The notes under the pieces: generated by a model
Database searches by the model: none
What the model was told of the DNA's origin: nothing
The model's input: only the letters and a program-made list of their open reading frames with translations
DNA from: an uncultured Polaribacter sp.
GTDB taxonomy: Bacteria; Bacteroidota; Bacteroidia; Flavobacteriales; Flavobacteriaceae
Length of the DNA: 64,000 bases
NCBI RefSeq assembly: GCF_947497695.1
Contig: NZ_CANMHM010000005.1
Span: 1 to 64,000 of the forward strand
Direction of reading: 5' to 3'
In this document: positions 27,086 to 36,942 of the stretch, in pieces
How positions within the stretch are numbered: the stretch's first letter is position 1
Layout: each line of letters starts with the position of its first letter
Made by a program: the position numbers and the translations under genes

Positions 27086-27824
27086 ATGCAAATTTTTTAA
27101 TATTATTTTTAATTAACTTTTCAATTTTAATTAAGTTTTTTTTAGTTCCCACTTTTTTTAATAATTCTAAATGATTAAGATGATGTGTGTCAGTACCTAC
27201 AAAATCATATAGCCCTTTATCTAATAATTTGTAACTTGTTTTTTGAACATGTTTTCCATAATGTTCTGTTAAAGACAATAAATTTAATTGAAATAAACAC
27301 CCTGCATTTTTTAACTTATAGTAGCTTTCAATATCATTGTGATAAAAACTATATCTTTCAGGGTGTGCTAAAATAGGTTTATAGCCTTTTAATTGAATTT
27401 CAAACAATACTTCAAATAAGTTTATAGGAGCACTAAAATAAGACATTTCTACAAGGATTAAATTATCCTTTAAAACTAAAATATCGTTATTTTTTAATCT
27501 GTCAGAAAATTGTTCGTCCATCATGTATTCAGCAGCAGCATGAATAGAAATATCTTTAACACCTCTATTTATCAATTCTTTTTTAACTTCACTTAGCTTC
27601 TCTTTTATTGTTTTCGAAGAGTTGGGATATACATTGCCTAGAATATGAGGTGTAGTGATAAAGTTCTTTATTCCGTAAGAACTCATTTTAGTAATCAATT
27701 CAATAGAATTTTCTATATTTTTTGCACCATCGTCAATACCAGGTAAAAGATGAGAATGAATATCTATAAAACCTTCTGAAAATAATTCAACCAAAGAAAT
27801 TTTCTTTTTCTTTAAAAAAAACAT
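27084..27824 (-). CDS. Tyrosine-protein phosphatase, PHP family (YwqE/CpsB type)
   Basis: 246 aa. Metal-binding PHP motifs: DIHSHLLPGIDDGAKN with His23 and His25, TPHIL, HPERY, and TDTHHLNH at the end. These manganese-type phosphatases remove phosphate from the tyrosine tail of capsule BY-kinases. It is encoded convergently to its likely substrate, the Wzc-type kinase. Transcription is separate, from its own promoter-like site 15 bases upstream. A histidinol-phosphatase-like role is the alternative but context argues against it. Confidence 0.88.
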   Translation of the reverse strand: MFFLKKKKISLVELFSEGFIDIHSHLLPGIDDGAKNIENSIELITKMSSYGIKNFITTPHILGNVYPNSSKTIKEKLSEVKKELINRGVKDISIHAAAEYMMDEQFSDRLKNNDILVLKDNLILVEMSYFSAPINLFEVLFEIQLKGYKPILAHPERYSFYHNDIESYYKLKNAGCLFQLNLLSLTEHYGKHVQKTSYKLLDKGLYDFVGTDTHHLNHLELLKKVGTKKNLIKIEKLIKNNIKKFA

Positions 27825-27839
27825 ACAATTAATTTTCTA

Positions 27840-27847
27840 CAAATTTA
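27840..27847 (-). promoter_or_regulatory. Possible -7 element of ywqE
   Basis: On the minus strand TAAATTTG fits TAnnTTTG exactly and lies 15 bases before the ywqE start. No TTG is present at the -33 spacing. Confidence 0.4.
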
Positions 27848-27929
27848 CAATAATTTAATCCTTTATTAAAGATGATACTTAATTCAAAAAAATATTTATC
27901 AACGAAAACGATTGAAGATTGATGAGGTA

Positions 27930-27960
27930 TTGCACAAGAGTTTTACTTGTAATATATTTG
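27930..27960 (+). promoter_or_regulatory. Promoter of the N-acetylglucosamine-kinase-like gene
   Basis: TTG at 27930-27932, a 20-base spacer and TATATTTG at 27953-27960, 19 bases before the ATG. Both boxes and the spacing fit the Bacteroidota consensus; this is the best-matching promoter in the window. Confidence 0.6.
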
Positions 27961-27979
27961 GTTAAAACAAAGTATAATT

Positions 27980-28831
27980 ATGATTTTAATAGCAGATGGA
28001 GGTTCTACAAAAGCAGATTGGATTGCTTTAAACAGAGATAAAGAAGAGGTGTTTAGAACAAGAACATTAGGACTAAATCCTGCTGTTGTTCCAGAAAAAG
28101 AACTTTATAATAGAATTATTAATATGTTTCAGTTAATTAACGTTAAAGATGATGTTGAGGAGATTCATTTTTACGGTGCTGGTTGTGGTACTCCAAAACC
28201 AACACAGATTTTAAAAAATATTTTAGAATCTATTTTTGTTAACGCCAAAGTTTTTATTGCAGAAGATATGTTAGCTGCTGTGTATGCAGCAACTGGCAAA
28301 GAGCCTGCATTGGTGTGTATTTTAGGTACAGGTTCTAATAGCTGTTATTACGATGGTAATAATATGCAAATGTTAGTAGCTTCTTTAGGCTATATTTTAA
28401 TGGATGAAGCAAGTGGAAACTATTTTGGTAAAAAGCTTATTGTAGATTACTTTTATAATCAAATGCCAAGTGCAATTGCTAAAAAGTTTAAAGAAGAGTT
28501 TGATCTAGAACCAGATTATATTAAGAAAAATTTATACAGAGAGTCTAACCCTAATATGTATTTAGCCTCTTTTGCTAAATTTATGTTCGATTTTAAAGAT
28601 AATTCTTACATAAAAGAAATCATTAAAAAAGGGTTTCAAGAGTTTTTTAAATACCGCGTTTTACCTTACAATAAAACAGTAAAAACCCCTATTTATTTTA
28701 TTGGTTCAATAGCATATTATTTTAGAGATATTTTAGAACAAGTAGCTAAAAATAATGATTTAGTAATTACTGATGTGATACAAAGACCAATTGACAACTT
28801 ATTAGAATATCATAAAAATAATATCAATTAA
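27980..28831 (+). CDS. BadF/BadG/BcrA/BcrD-type ATPase, N-acetylglucosamine kinase-like
   Basis: 283 aa of the ASKHA sugar-kinase fold. DGGSTKADW at 6-14 is the phosphate-1 loop; LGTGSNSCYYDG near 115 is the phosphate-2 loop; SLGYILMDEASGNYFG lies in between-domain position, and the adenosine segment is FIGSIAYYF. Flavobacterial relatives are usually annotated as N-acetylglucosamine kinase; the substrate could be another aminosugar freed in cell-wall recycling. The 3' end overlaps convergent murF by 8 bases. Confidence 0.75.
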   Translation: MILIADGGSTKADWIALNRDKEEVFRTRTLGLNPAVVPEKELYNRIINMFQLINVKDDVEEIHFYGAGCGTPKPTQILKNILESIFVNAKVFIAEDMLAAVYAATGKEPALVCILGTGSNSCYYDGNNMQMLVASLGYILMDEASGNYFGKKLIVDYFYNQMPSAIAKKFKEEFDLEPDYIKKNLYRESNPNMYLASFAKFMFDFKDNSYIKEIIKKGFQEFFKYRVLPYNKTVKTPIYFIGSIAYYFRDILEQVAKNNDLVITDVIQRPIDNLLEYHKNNIN

Positions 28832-30077
28832 TACAATCTAACAACCTTTCTAAACGCATTCCTCTAGAGCCTTTAATCAGTATTGATTGATGTTTTAGAG
28901 GATTGTCTTTTATATATTTTAATAAATCATCAAACGTTTTAAAAAGTTTGTTTTTTGTATTCGTTTTATAAAAATTTTCTCCCACAAAGTAAGAACGTTC
29001 AAAACCTAAACTATTGACTAAATCTACAATTTTCTGATGCTCTTCTTTACTTTCTTTACCAAGCTCAAACATATCTCCCAAAATAACGGTTTTAGATTTT
29101 TCATCAATAGCTTCAAAATTTTCTAAAGCAGCTTTCATACTTGATGGATTCGCATTATAAGCATCTAATAGTATTTTATTCGACCTTTTTTCTATTATTT
29201 GAGACCTATTATTATCAGAAATATAGCTTTCAATAGCATTTTTAATATTTGTTTCATTAATCTTAAAATAATTTCCAATAGTACAAGCTATTGCAATATT
29301 TGTATAATTATATTTTCCAATCAAATTACTTTGAATTTCGTTTGTTTTAAAGAGGATTTTTACAAAAGGATTCACTTCTAAAAAACTTAGAGTATCATCA
29401 AAAGTAACACGCTTTATATTCCTTGTTTTATCAACTTGAATCTTATCTTTAGGATTGATAAAAGCTATTTTGTTGTTTTTTTCTAAGAAAGTATATAGTT
29501 CACTTTTACCTTTAATTACACCTTCAATTCCGCCAAAACCTTCTAAATGAGCTTTTCCAAAATTTGTGATGTAACCAAAGTCGGGTTCACAAATAGTTGA
29601 TAAAAGTGCAATTTCTTTTTGGTGGTTTGCACCCATTTCAACGATTCCTATTTCAGTTTTAGGCGTCATTGATAATAATGTAAGTGGAACACCAATATGA
29701 TTATTTAAATTTCCTTTTGTTGCAGTTGTTTTATATTTCTTTGATAAAACTATGTTTATAAGTTCTTTGGTTGTTGTTTTACCATTACTACCTGTTAACC
29801 CAATAATTGGAGCTTTTAACGTTTTTCTGTGATAGTTTGCTAACTTTTGTAGAGTTTCTAAAACATTATCAACTAACAGAATATGATCATTAGTTTTGTA
29901 GGCTTTCTCATCTACAATAGCATAACTTGCACCAAGTTCTAAGGCTTTTTCCGCAAATTTATTGCCGTTAAAATTATCTCCTTTTAAAGCAAAAAATAGT
30001 GAGTTTTTTCTAATGTTTCTTGTATCTGTATCAACAAGATAGTGTTTTGAGTATAATTTGTAAATTTCGTTAATCAT
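28824..30077 (-). CDS. murF: UDP-N-acetylmuramoyl-tripeptide--D-alanyl-D-alanine ligase MurF
   Basis: MurF adds D-Ala-D-Ala to complete the peptidoglycan precursor pentapeptide. The 417-aa protein has the Mur-ligase P-loop TGSNGKTT at 95-102, NNHIGVPLTLL, EMGANHQKEI, the LLDAYNANPSSMKAAL signature, and GDMFELG, followed by an ILIKGSRGMRLE C-terminus. Length is slightly short, as usual in Bacteroidota. It follows gldJ on the same strand, but a strong terminator separates them. Confidence 0.95.
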   Translation of the reverse strand: MINEIYKLYSKHYLVDTDTRNIRKNSLFFALKGDNFNGNKFAEKALELGASYAIVDEKAYKTNDHILLVDNVLETLQKLANYHRKTLKAPIIGLTGSNGKTTTKELINIVLSKKYKTTATKGNLNNHIGVPLTLLSMTPKTEIGIVEMGANHQKEIALLSTICEPDFGYITNFGKAHLEGFGGIEGVIKGKSELYTFLEKNNKIAFINPKDKIQVDKTRNIKRVTFDDTLSFLEVNPFVKILFKTNEIQSNLIGKYNYTNIAIACTIGNYFKINETNIKNAIESYISDNNRSQIIEKRSNKILLDAYNANPSSMKAALENFEAIDEKSKTVILGDMFELGKESKEEHQKIVDLVNSLGFERSYFVGENFYKTNTKNKLFKTFDDLLKYIKDNPLKHQSILIKGSRGMRLERLLDCIN

Positions 30078-30087
30078 TTTTTAAATC

Positions 30088-30124
30088 AATAAAAAACCTC
30101 ACTGCCATTGTTAACAGTGAGGTT
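30088..30124 (-). terminator. Intrinsic terminator of gldJ
   Basis: AACCTCACTG (30095-30104) pairs perfectly with CAGTGAGGTT (30115-30124) around a ten-base loop; read on the minus strand it is followed by a T-run (30091-30096). It lies 25 bases after the gldJ stop and just before murF. Confidence 0.85.
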
Positions 30125-30148
30125 GTATTTTATAAATGTAATATTTAA

Positions 30149-31813
30149 TTATCTTACTGTATGTCTAGCTTTCTTTTTAGAAGATATTGGTCCTACATTG
30201 TCAGTAACACATCTAAAACCAATATGGTTTGTTGCCATATATTCAGGTAAAAATCTTCTTTGGGCAGGATCTAACCAATACTCTCTATCAGACCAAGCAC
30301 CACCTTTATAAACTCTAGTTTTATTACTAATTAATGTAGTTCTTTTTTTAGCATCGTTTACAAAATAAGTTTCTCCAGTCTCTGGATCAGTAAATGTTTT
30401 AGGATCTTTAGGTGAGTTGTACATACTTGGTTTTGTACCAAGTTCATCTTCTTCAAAAAATCTAGAAGAATTTAAATCTCCATCTCCTATATCTGTATTG
30501 TTAGACCTTGTAAAGTTTCTTCTTAACCTTGAGTCTGCTTTTGTAATAGGAGTGTATTTAATACTTCCAGGCAATTCTTTTGGTACAATTCTTCCATTAG
30601 GTAGGGTGTCATAAGCAGCTTGTCCTCTATTGCTACTATTTGCTATAACAACTTTACCATCTTCTCCAATCATTTTTTTTGTAAAAATGTTTCCTCTGTA
30701 ATAATTAAAATCATTTGCATCATTATCTATAACTGGTCTATAAACATCAGCAACCCACTCAGAAACATTACCAGACATTTCATACAATCCAAATCCATTT
30801 GGAGGGTAAGATTTTACTTTGATAGGAATATCAGCACCATCAGAACTCCAACCAGATATACCACTGTAATTACCTTGCCCTTGCTTAAAATTGGCTAATT
30901 GATCTCCTTTTAATTTTCTTCCTTTTTCTCTTGAGTATTTTCCATCCCAAGCATATTTTTTTCTACCTCTAATATTGTTATATTCTCTGTTTTCAACATT
31001 TGCTTTTGCAGCAAATTCCCACTCTGCTTCTGTAGGCAATCTGTAGTTTTCTTGAAGTATACCATCTTGTTTGGTAATTTTTCTTCCTTGAAAAGAGTCT
31101 CTTCCTTTACTAGCAACACCTCTCATTCTAACACCTTTTTTGTAAACAGTGCTATCTCCATCAAATAAGCTACCAGAATCTGCTAAGAAAACATCTGTAT
31201 CAAAAAAGTTTCTAAGAGAATCATTTGCAAAAATATTTTTAATATGTCCTTTGTCTATTAATCTTTTAAGATTCACAGCGTCTGTTCTCCATTTACAGTA
31301 TTTATTAGCCTGTAACCAGCTAACACCAACAACAGGATAATCTGCATAAGCAGGATGCCTTAAATAATTTTCAGATAAAATATCTGTATTTCCTAAACTT
31401 TTTCTCCAAACCAAAGTGTCTGGCAAAACTGAGCTATAAATGTGTTTATAGTTTTCTTCTGATGGAGGAAATACATCTTTAATATGTTGTACATATAAAA
31501 AGTATTCAGCATTTGTTACTTCTGTTTCATCCATATAAAAAGAACGAACATGTATTTGCTTAGGAGTTGTATTCCAATCAAACATAACATCATCTTGTAC
31601 TGCTCCCATTGTAAAAGAACCACCTTCTACAGCAACCATTCCTAAAGGTATTTCTTGACCAGCAAGTTCTCCTCCTTTAAAATAATTACCAAATTTAGGG
31701 TTATTAAAAGTCCATCCAGTAAGTTTTGAATCACTTGAGCCAGACTTGCTACCACAGCTAGCTAGGGCTAACACTGATAGTACTACCAAAGATATTTTAA
31801 ATACGTTTCTCAT
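30149..31813 (-). CDS. gldJ: Gliding motility lipoprotein GldJ
   Basis: 554 aa. A lipoprotein signal peptide with LALASC gives lipidation at Cys20. The body belongs to the formylglycine-generating/SUMF1 fold: MVAVEGGSFTMGAVQ, DETEVTNAEYFLYV, PVVGVSWLQANKYC, YRLPTEAEWEFAA, GNVSEWVADVYRP and the closing NHIGFRCV. In flavobacteria this architecture and length (F. johnsoniae GldJ is about 560 aa) define GldJ, needed for gliding and type IX secretion. It is divergent from porU-porV, the arrangement known from Flavobacterium. It is a structural motility protein, not an expected sulfatase activator. Confidence 0.94.
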   Translation of the reverse strand: MRNVFKISLVVLSVLALASCGSKSGSSDSKLTGWTFNNPKFGNYFKGGELAGQEIPLGMVAVEGGSFTMGAVQDDVMFDWNTTPKQIHVRSFYMDETEVTNAEYFLYVQHIKDVFPPSEENYKHIYSSVLPDTLVWRKSLGNTDILSENYLRHPAYADYPVVGVSWLQANKYCKWRTDAVNLKRLIDKGHIKNIFANDSLRNFFDTDVFLADSGSLFDGDSTVYKKGVRMRGVASKGRDSFQGRKITKQDGILQENYRLPTEAEWEFAAKANVENREYNNIRGRKKYAWDGKYSREKGRKLKGDQLANFKQGQGNYSGISGWSSDGADIPIKVKSYPPNGFGLYEMSGNVSEWVADVYRPVIDNDANDFNYYRGNIFTKKMIGEDGKVVIANSSNRGQAAYDTLPNGRIVPKELPGSIKYTPITKADSRLRRNFTRSNNTDIGDGDLNSSRFFEEDELGTKPSMYNSPKDPKTFTDPETGETYFVNDAKKRTTLISNKTRVYKGGAWSDREYWLDPAQRRFLPEYMATNHIGFRCVTDNVGPISSKKKARHTVR

Positions 31814-32014
31814 TTTCTAATTGAAAATTGTTTGTTATTTTTGTTATAATGATGCAATTTACAATAATTCTACATTCAAACAAGTAAAATATTGATTTTA
31901 ACGCCTTATTTTTCTACTAACACTATCTTTAACGAGTCTTTTTTTGATTTAGTATAATTAATATTTAATACAACTAAAATAACTACAAGTAATTTGCGTT
32001 ATTTGAATACCCAT

Positions 32015-35000
32015 ATGAAAAAAATATTTTTTACCCTTTTTTTTAGCTGTTTAGCTCAAGTAATTTTTACACAAGTTTCTAGTTCAGTATTATCTTCTGG
32101 TGACTGGTATAAGTTTTCTGTAGATACTACAGGTGTTTTTAAAATAGATAGAAACTTATTGCAACGAATAGGTATTTCTACCAATGGATTAGATCCAAAG
32201 AAAATTAGTATTTATGGAAATGGGGGAAAGCTTTTACCTGTTTTAAATTCTGATTTTAGGTATGATGATTTACAAGAAAATGCAATTTATGTAGAAGGAG
32301 AAAGTGATGGTTCTTTTGATAGCAATGATTTTATTCTCTTTTATGCAGTGGGACCTCATAGCTGGGTAACCAACACCTCTAATCAAACAGCAAATCATGT
32401 TCAAAACATTTATTCAGATGAATCTTTTTATTTTATTAGAGTAAATGATGTAGATGGAAAAAGAATTCAGCAAAAAGTGCCTGTAACAACAAGTGCTACA
32501 AGTCAAATAACAATTTTTGATGATTTTACCTTTTACGAAAAAGAGGAGCGAAGTTTATTTGCAGCAGGAACGCAATGGTTTTTTAGCAGGGATTTTAATA
32601 TCGAAAACACACAAAATTTTAAAATATCTTTTCCAAATGTTGTACCAGATGAAGACGTTTCAGTTAGGGTTAGAGGTGCATCTATCTCAACATCTAGTTC
32701 AAGCATGGCTGTTAAAGTTAATGGTGTTGATATTTATACTTTAAATTACAATGCCGTAAGTTCTGCTTCATTAACCAAAGGTACTTCTTCAGAAAGAACT
32801 TTAAAAATTCAAAATTCTTCAGAATTAATTGATGTAGCTATCACTTATAATAATAATGGTATTCCTTCTGCAAAAGCCTATTTAGATTTCATTGAAATTG
32901 TTGGTAAAAAACAATTATTAGCAGATGGTAAACAATTTTCTTTTAGAAGTTTTGAGCAAGCAAATGCTGTTGGAACTGTTGAATATCAAATTCAAAATAC
33001 TACTAATATTTTTCAAGTTTGGGATGTAAGTTCTCCATTAAACCCTAAAAATATTATAAATGAAAGCACAAATAACGATTTTACTTTTAAAGACAACCCA
33101 GGTCAAAATATTGATGGTACTTTAAAAGAGTATGTTTTATTAGCAAATAATGATTATTACACACCAAGATTAGTAAGAAATGCTAAAGTTGTAAATCAAG
33201 ATTTGCATGCATTAAAAGATATTAATTATTTGGTCATCACAAATTCAGAATTAGCTTCTGAAGCACAAAGACTAGCAGATTATCATCAAACAAGTTCAAG
33301 TTTATCTACAAAAGTTGTTGTTTTAGATGAAATTTACAATGAATTTTCTTCTGGTTCTAAAGATATTACTGGTATTAGAGATTTTATTAGGCATTTGTAT
33401 CAAACAAGTTCATCCGAAGAACAAAAGCTGAAATACGTGTGTTTTTTTGGAGATGCTACTTATGATTATAAAAATAGAATTTCTGGCAATAATAATATTG
33501 TACCAGTTAAATTAGCTGAAGATAGTTTCAATTTAGCAAATTCTTGGGTTACAGATGATTTTTATGTGATGCTCGATGATAATGAAGGTACTATGTTTCC
33601 CAATCATACTGTTGATGTTGCTTCAGGTAGAATTCCTGTTTCCACAATTTCTCAAGCCAAAGAGGTTGTAGATAAAATTTTAACATATTACAATAAAAAT
33701 GCTATTGGTAATTGGCGTAATTCAATTACACTATTAGCAGATGATATTGATGTTAATAATGAAGAAGATTTACAAGAGGGAGTTGAGCTTATTGCTGATG
33801 AAATAAAAGCGAGCAAACCCATATTTAATATTAATAAAATATATTTAGATGCTTTTGTGCAAGAAAATTCTTCTGGAGGTGAACGTTATCCTGAAGTTAA
33901 CACAGCAATTACAAATGCAATTGAAAGAGGAACGTTACTTTTTGACTATTTTGGACATGGAAGTGAAGATGGTTTTGCTTCTGAAAAAATCTTAGAGAAA
34001 TCACAAATAAATAGTTTTAACAACCCCAATACATTACCGCTTTTAATTACTGTTACTTGTGATTTTTCTCGATTTGACAACCCAAGTAGAGTTACTGCAG
34101 GAGAACTTACTTTTTGGAATCCTTCTGGTGGTGCAGCAAGTATGATAACCACCACAAGAGAGGTTTTTATAACGATGGGGAATAGATTTAATAGAGAATT
34201 ATTAAGAATATTGTTACAGTTTAATGACGAAGATTTAACGATTGCAGAGGCTTTGGCAAAAGCTAAAAATGAATATAGAGGTTCATTTCAATTCCAAAAA
34301 TTCTTTATTTACTTTTTTGGTGATCCTGCAATGAAATTAGCAATTCCAGAACCAAATGTTAGAATTACTAAAATGAATGGAAAGGACATTTCACAACCTT
34401 TAGATACTATAAAAGCCTTGTCTAGAATTAGTTTTGAAGGCGAAATTGTAGACAATGCAAATACAGTTTTAAATGATTTTAATGGTTCACTTTCTACTAC
34501 TGTTTATGACAAATCTATAGATAAAACAACTTTAGATAATGATGGTTTTGGAACAAAAATGATTTTTGATACCCAAGTAAGTAAAATATTTTCGGGAAAA
34601 TCTACAGTTGAAAACGGATTGTTTAAGTTCGATTTTATTGTACCTAAAGATATTAAAATAGCTTTTGGAAAAGGAAAACTGAGTTTTTACGCAGAAAATG
34701 GAGAAATAGACAGAGCAGGGTATAATTTTGATGTTGTTGTAGGTGGTATTGATGGCAATGCACCTAGTGATACTGTTGGTCCAGAAATACAATTATTTTT
34801 AAACGATAAAGTTTTTAATGATGGAGGCAATACAAATGCCTCACCCAATTTAATTGTAGATTTATTTGATTTAAGTGGTATCAATACTTCTATTACAGCA
34901 GTAGATCATGATATTGTTGGTATTTTAGATGGCGATACAACAAACCCTATTGTATTAAACGACTTTTATCAAACGGAATTAAACGATTTTACCAAAGGAG

Positions 35001-35437
35001 TAGTTAATTATAAATTGAGAGATTTAGTAGATGGTCCACATACTTTAAAAGTTAAAGCTTGGGATACTTACAATAATTCATCTGAAGCTACGTTAAACTT
35101 TGTGGTTGTTAGTGACGCCACTTTAAAACTAGAAAATGTGTTAAATTATCCAAATCCTTTTATCAATTATACAGAGTTTTGGTTTAAACACAACAAAATT
35201 AATGATGTTTTAGAAGTACAGGTTCAAATTTTTACAGTTTCTGGTAAGCTTGTAAAAACAATTCATCAAAATATAACTACTACTACAGAAACTTTATCTA
35301 GAAGTATTTCTTGGAATGGTTTAGATGATTTTGGTAACAAAATAGGTAAAGGAGTTTATGTTTATAAATTAAAAGTAAAATCTACTAAAAGTAATTTAGT
35401 TTCAGAGAAGTATGAAAAATTAGTAATACTTCAATAA
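32015..35437 (+). CDS. porU: Type IX secretion system sortase PorU
   Basis: PorU is the cell-surface C25 (gingipain-like) peptidase that removes C-terminal sorting domains from T9SS cargo and attaches cargo to the surface. The start at 32015 (1140 aa) gives a signal peptide MKKIFFTLFFSCLAQ; a TTG seven codons earlier is unlikely. The catalytic region has FDYFGHGSED with His648 and TVTCDFSRFDNP with Cys682. The C-terminal approximately 90 residues (NYPNPF..., W-N-G-x-D, G-V-Y-V-Y-K-L) form the sorting-domain-like Ig fold kept in PorU itself. It is followed by porV after 41 bases. Confidence 0.95.
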   Translation: MKKIFFTLFFSCLAQVIFTQVSSSVLSSGDWYKFSVDTTGVFKIDRNLLQRIGISTNGLDPKKISIYGNGGKLLPVLNSDFRYDDLQENAIYVEGESDGSFDSNDFILFYAVGPHSWVTNTSNQTANHVQNIYSDESFYFIRVNDVDGKRIQQKVPVTTSATSQITIFDDFTFYEKEERSLFAAGTQWFFSRDFNIENTQNFKISFPNVVPDEDVSVRVRGASISTSSSSMAVKVNGVDIYTLNYNAVSSASLTKGTSSERTLKIQNSSELIDVAITYNNNGIPSAKAYLDFIEIVGKKQLLADGKQFSFRSFEQANAVGTVEYQIQNTTNIFQVWDVSSPLNPKNIINESTNNDFTFKDNPGQNIDGTLKEYVLLANNDYYTPRLVRNAKVVNQDLHALKDINYLVITNSELASEAQRLADYHQTSSSLSTKVVVLDEIYNEFSSGSKDITGIRDFIRHLYQTSSSEEQKLKYVCFFGDATYDYKNRISGNNNIVPVKLAEDSFNLANSWVTDDFYVMLDDNEGTMFPNHTVDVASGRIPVSTISQAKEVVDKILTYYNKNAIGNWRNSITLLADDIDVNNEEDLQEGVELIADEIKASKPIFNINKIYLDAFVQENSSGGERYPEVNTAITNAIERGTLLFDYFGHGSEDGFASEKILEKSQINSFNNPNTLPLLITVTCDFSRFDNPSRVTAGELTFWNPSGGAASMITTTREVFITMGNRFNRELLRILLQFNDEDLTIAEALAKAKNEYRGSFQFQKFFIYFFGDPAMKLAIPEPNVRITKMNGKDISQPLDTIKALSRISFEGEIVDNANTVLNDFNGSLSTTVYDKSIDKTTLDNDGFGTKMIFDTQVSKIFSGKSTVENGLFKFDFIVPKDIKIAFGKGKLSFYAENGEIDRAGYNFDVVVGGIDGNAPSDTVGPEIQLFLNDKVFNDGGNTNASPNLIVDLFDLSGINTSITAVDHDIVGILDGDTTNPIVLNDFYQTELNDFTKGVVNYKLRDLVDGPHTLKVKAWDTYNNSSEATLNFVVVSDATLKLENVLNYPNPFINYTEFWFKHNKINDVLEVQVQIFTVSGKLVKTIHQNITTTTETLSRSISWNGLDDFGNKIGKGVYVYKLKVKSTKSNLVSEKYEKLVILQ

Positions 35438-35478
35438 AATTTAGATATTTGCAAACCAAAAATTAGAATAAAAATCAA

Positions 35479-36594
35479 ATGAAAAAAATAGGAATTTATT
35501 TTATATTATGTTTCTTAATAAGTACAAAACTTATTGGGCAAACCAACCCTATAACTACAGCTACACCTTTTCTATTAATAGTACCAGATGCTAGGTCAGG
35601 TGCAATGGGAGATACTGGTGTTGCAACTTCTGCAGATGCATTTTCTCTTTTTCATAATCCTGCAAAAATGACTTTTAGTGATAGACAGGTAAAAGCAGGA
35701 ATTACTTACTCACCTTGGTTACGTAATTTAACAGACGATATATTTGTAGGAAGTGGTTCTTACATGAATCGTTTTAATGAAAGATCAGCTTGGGGTGCAG
35801 ATTTTAAGTTTTTCTCTTTAGGGCAGATAGATTTAACAACGGATCAAGGTGACCCTAATGGAACTATCAACCCTAATGAATTGGTTTTTACAGGTTCTTA
35901 TGCTTTAAAATTAAGTGAAACTTTTTCTGGAGGTATTTCGTTAAAATTTATCAGATCTAACTTAACTTTTAATGGTACAGCAGGTAGTTCTATACAACCC
36001 ATAAATTCTTTTGCAGTTGATATTTCTGGTTATTACCAATCTTTAGAAGAAAATTACGGAAATTTTAATGGTCGTTACAGATTAGGTTTTAATATTACAA
36101 ATATTGGTCCTAAAGTAAATTATACTACAGATGCTAATAATGAGGACTTTATACCAACTAATTTAAAATTAGGTGGTGGTTTTGATTTTATTTTAGACGA
36201 TTATAATACATTATCTACAACAGTAGAATTCACAAAATTATTAGTACCTAATGCTGCAGATGGTACAGATGCAGAAACAGGTTGGGTAGAAGGAATTTTT
36301 AGTTCTTTTGGCGATGCTCCAGGAGGTTTTAGTGAAGAGTTGCAAGAAGTTACTTATGCTTTAGGTGCAGAGTATTTATATAACAATGCATTTGCATTAA
36401 GAGGAGGGTATTTTCATGAAAGCCAAGAAAAAGGAAGTAGACAGTTTTTTACTTTAGGAGGTGGTTTTAAAACCAACGCTTTAAATATAGACCTTTCTTA
36501 CTTGATCAATGCTTCTGATGTAAATAATCCGTTAGAGAATTCTCTTAGATTTTCATTGTCTTTTGATTTAGGACAAGTTTTTGATTATTACTAG
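35479..36594 (+). CDS. porV: Type IX secretion outer-membrane protein PorV (LptO)
   Basis: 371 aa with a cleavable signal peptide ending near LIGQ. Landmarks of PorV are FLLIVPDARSGAMGDTGVATSADAFSLFHNPAKM and YSPWLRNLT, followed by a FadL-type beta-barrel ending in an aromatic residue (FDLGQVFDYY). PorV shuttles T9SS cargo to PorU in the attachment complex. A strong terminator follows. Confidence 0.95.
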   Translation: MKKIGIYFILCFLISTKLIGQTNPITTATPFLLIVPDARSGAMGDTGVATSADAFSLFHNPAKMTFSDRQVKAGITYSPWLRNLTDDIFVGSGSYMNRFNERSAWGADFKFFSLGQIDLTTDQGDPNGTINPNELVFTGSYALKLSETFSGGISLKFIRSNLTFNGTAGSSIQPINSFAVDISGYYQSLEENYGNFNGRYRLGFNITNIGPKVNYTTDANNEDFIPTNLKLGGGFDFILDDYNTLSTTVEFTKLLVPNAADGTDAETGWVEGIFSSFGDAPGGFSEELQEVTYALGAEYLYNNAFALRGGYFHESQEKGSRQFFTLGGGFKTNALNIDLSYLINASDVNNPLENSLRFSLSFDLGQVFDYY

Positions 36595-36627
36595 TAGAAA
36601 ATACAGTTAAGTAAGTTTATAAAGTGT

Positions 36628-36657
36628 AAAAGCAGTCATAATTGACTGCTTTTTTTT
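36628..36657 (+). terminator. Intrinsic terminator of porU-porV
   Basis: AAAAGCAGTCA (36628-36638), a four-base loop, and TGACTGCTTTT run into a T-tract to 36657: an 11-bp perfect stem 33 bases after porV. Confidence 0.9.
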
Positions 36658-36785
36658 AGCAAAAATTTTAAGAAAAAAAATCGATTTTTAAATTTAAACG
36701 ATTCATTAATAGCAATTAATCAATTAAAGTTTTCAAAATGTTAGATATTTTTAACGTTTTACAATTACATAAAGGATTTGTCAGT

Positions 36786-36840
36786 CTGAGCTTGTCGAAG
36801 ACTTTTTAGTGAACCTTTAAACATCCTTCGACAAGCTCAG
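36786..36840. repeat. REP-like palindromic element, copy 1
   Basis: CTGAGCTTGTCGAAG (36786-36800) and its exact reverse complement (36826-36840) are separated by 25 bases. The left arm and part of the spacer (GTCAGTCTGAG...GACTTTTTA) recur in the element at 42269, so it is a dispersed family. Palindromes of this type are frequent between genes in flavobacterial chromosomes. Confidence 0.85.
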
Positions 36841-36942
36841 GAAGACATTTATATGTTTAATTGTTTTTACGAAATTTTTAGAACAGAACCCTTACTTTCT
36901 TTAGTATCTTTATCTTTTGATAATTCCTATTTATAAAATAAT

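Noticed and set aside
30417..31340. Several open frames antisense to gldJ
   Set aside because: They have no recognisable motifs and lie wholly inside a well-supported gene; shadows of its codon bias.
30149..31813. A formylglycine-generating enzyme that activates sulfatases
   Set aside because: The fold is the same, but the lipoprotein signal, length and adjacency to porU-porV identify GldJ.
31994..32014. TTG start seven codons before porU
   Set aside because: The ATG at 32015 begins a clean signal peptide; the added residues would disturb it.
36786..36840. Intrinsic terminator for porV
   Set aside because: No T-tract, a 25-base loop, and a real terminator already exists at 36628-36657; the same sequence recurs at 42269, so it is a repeat.
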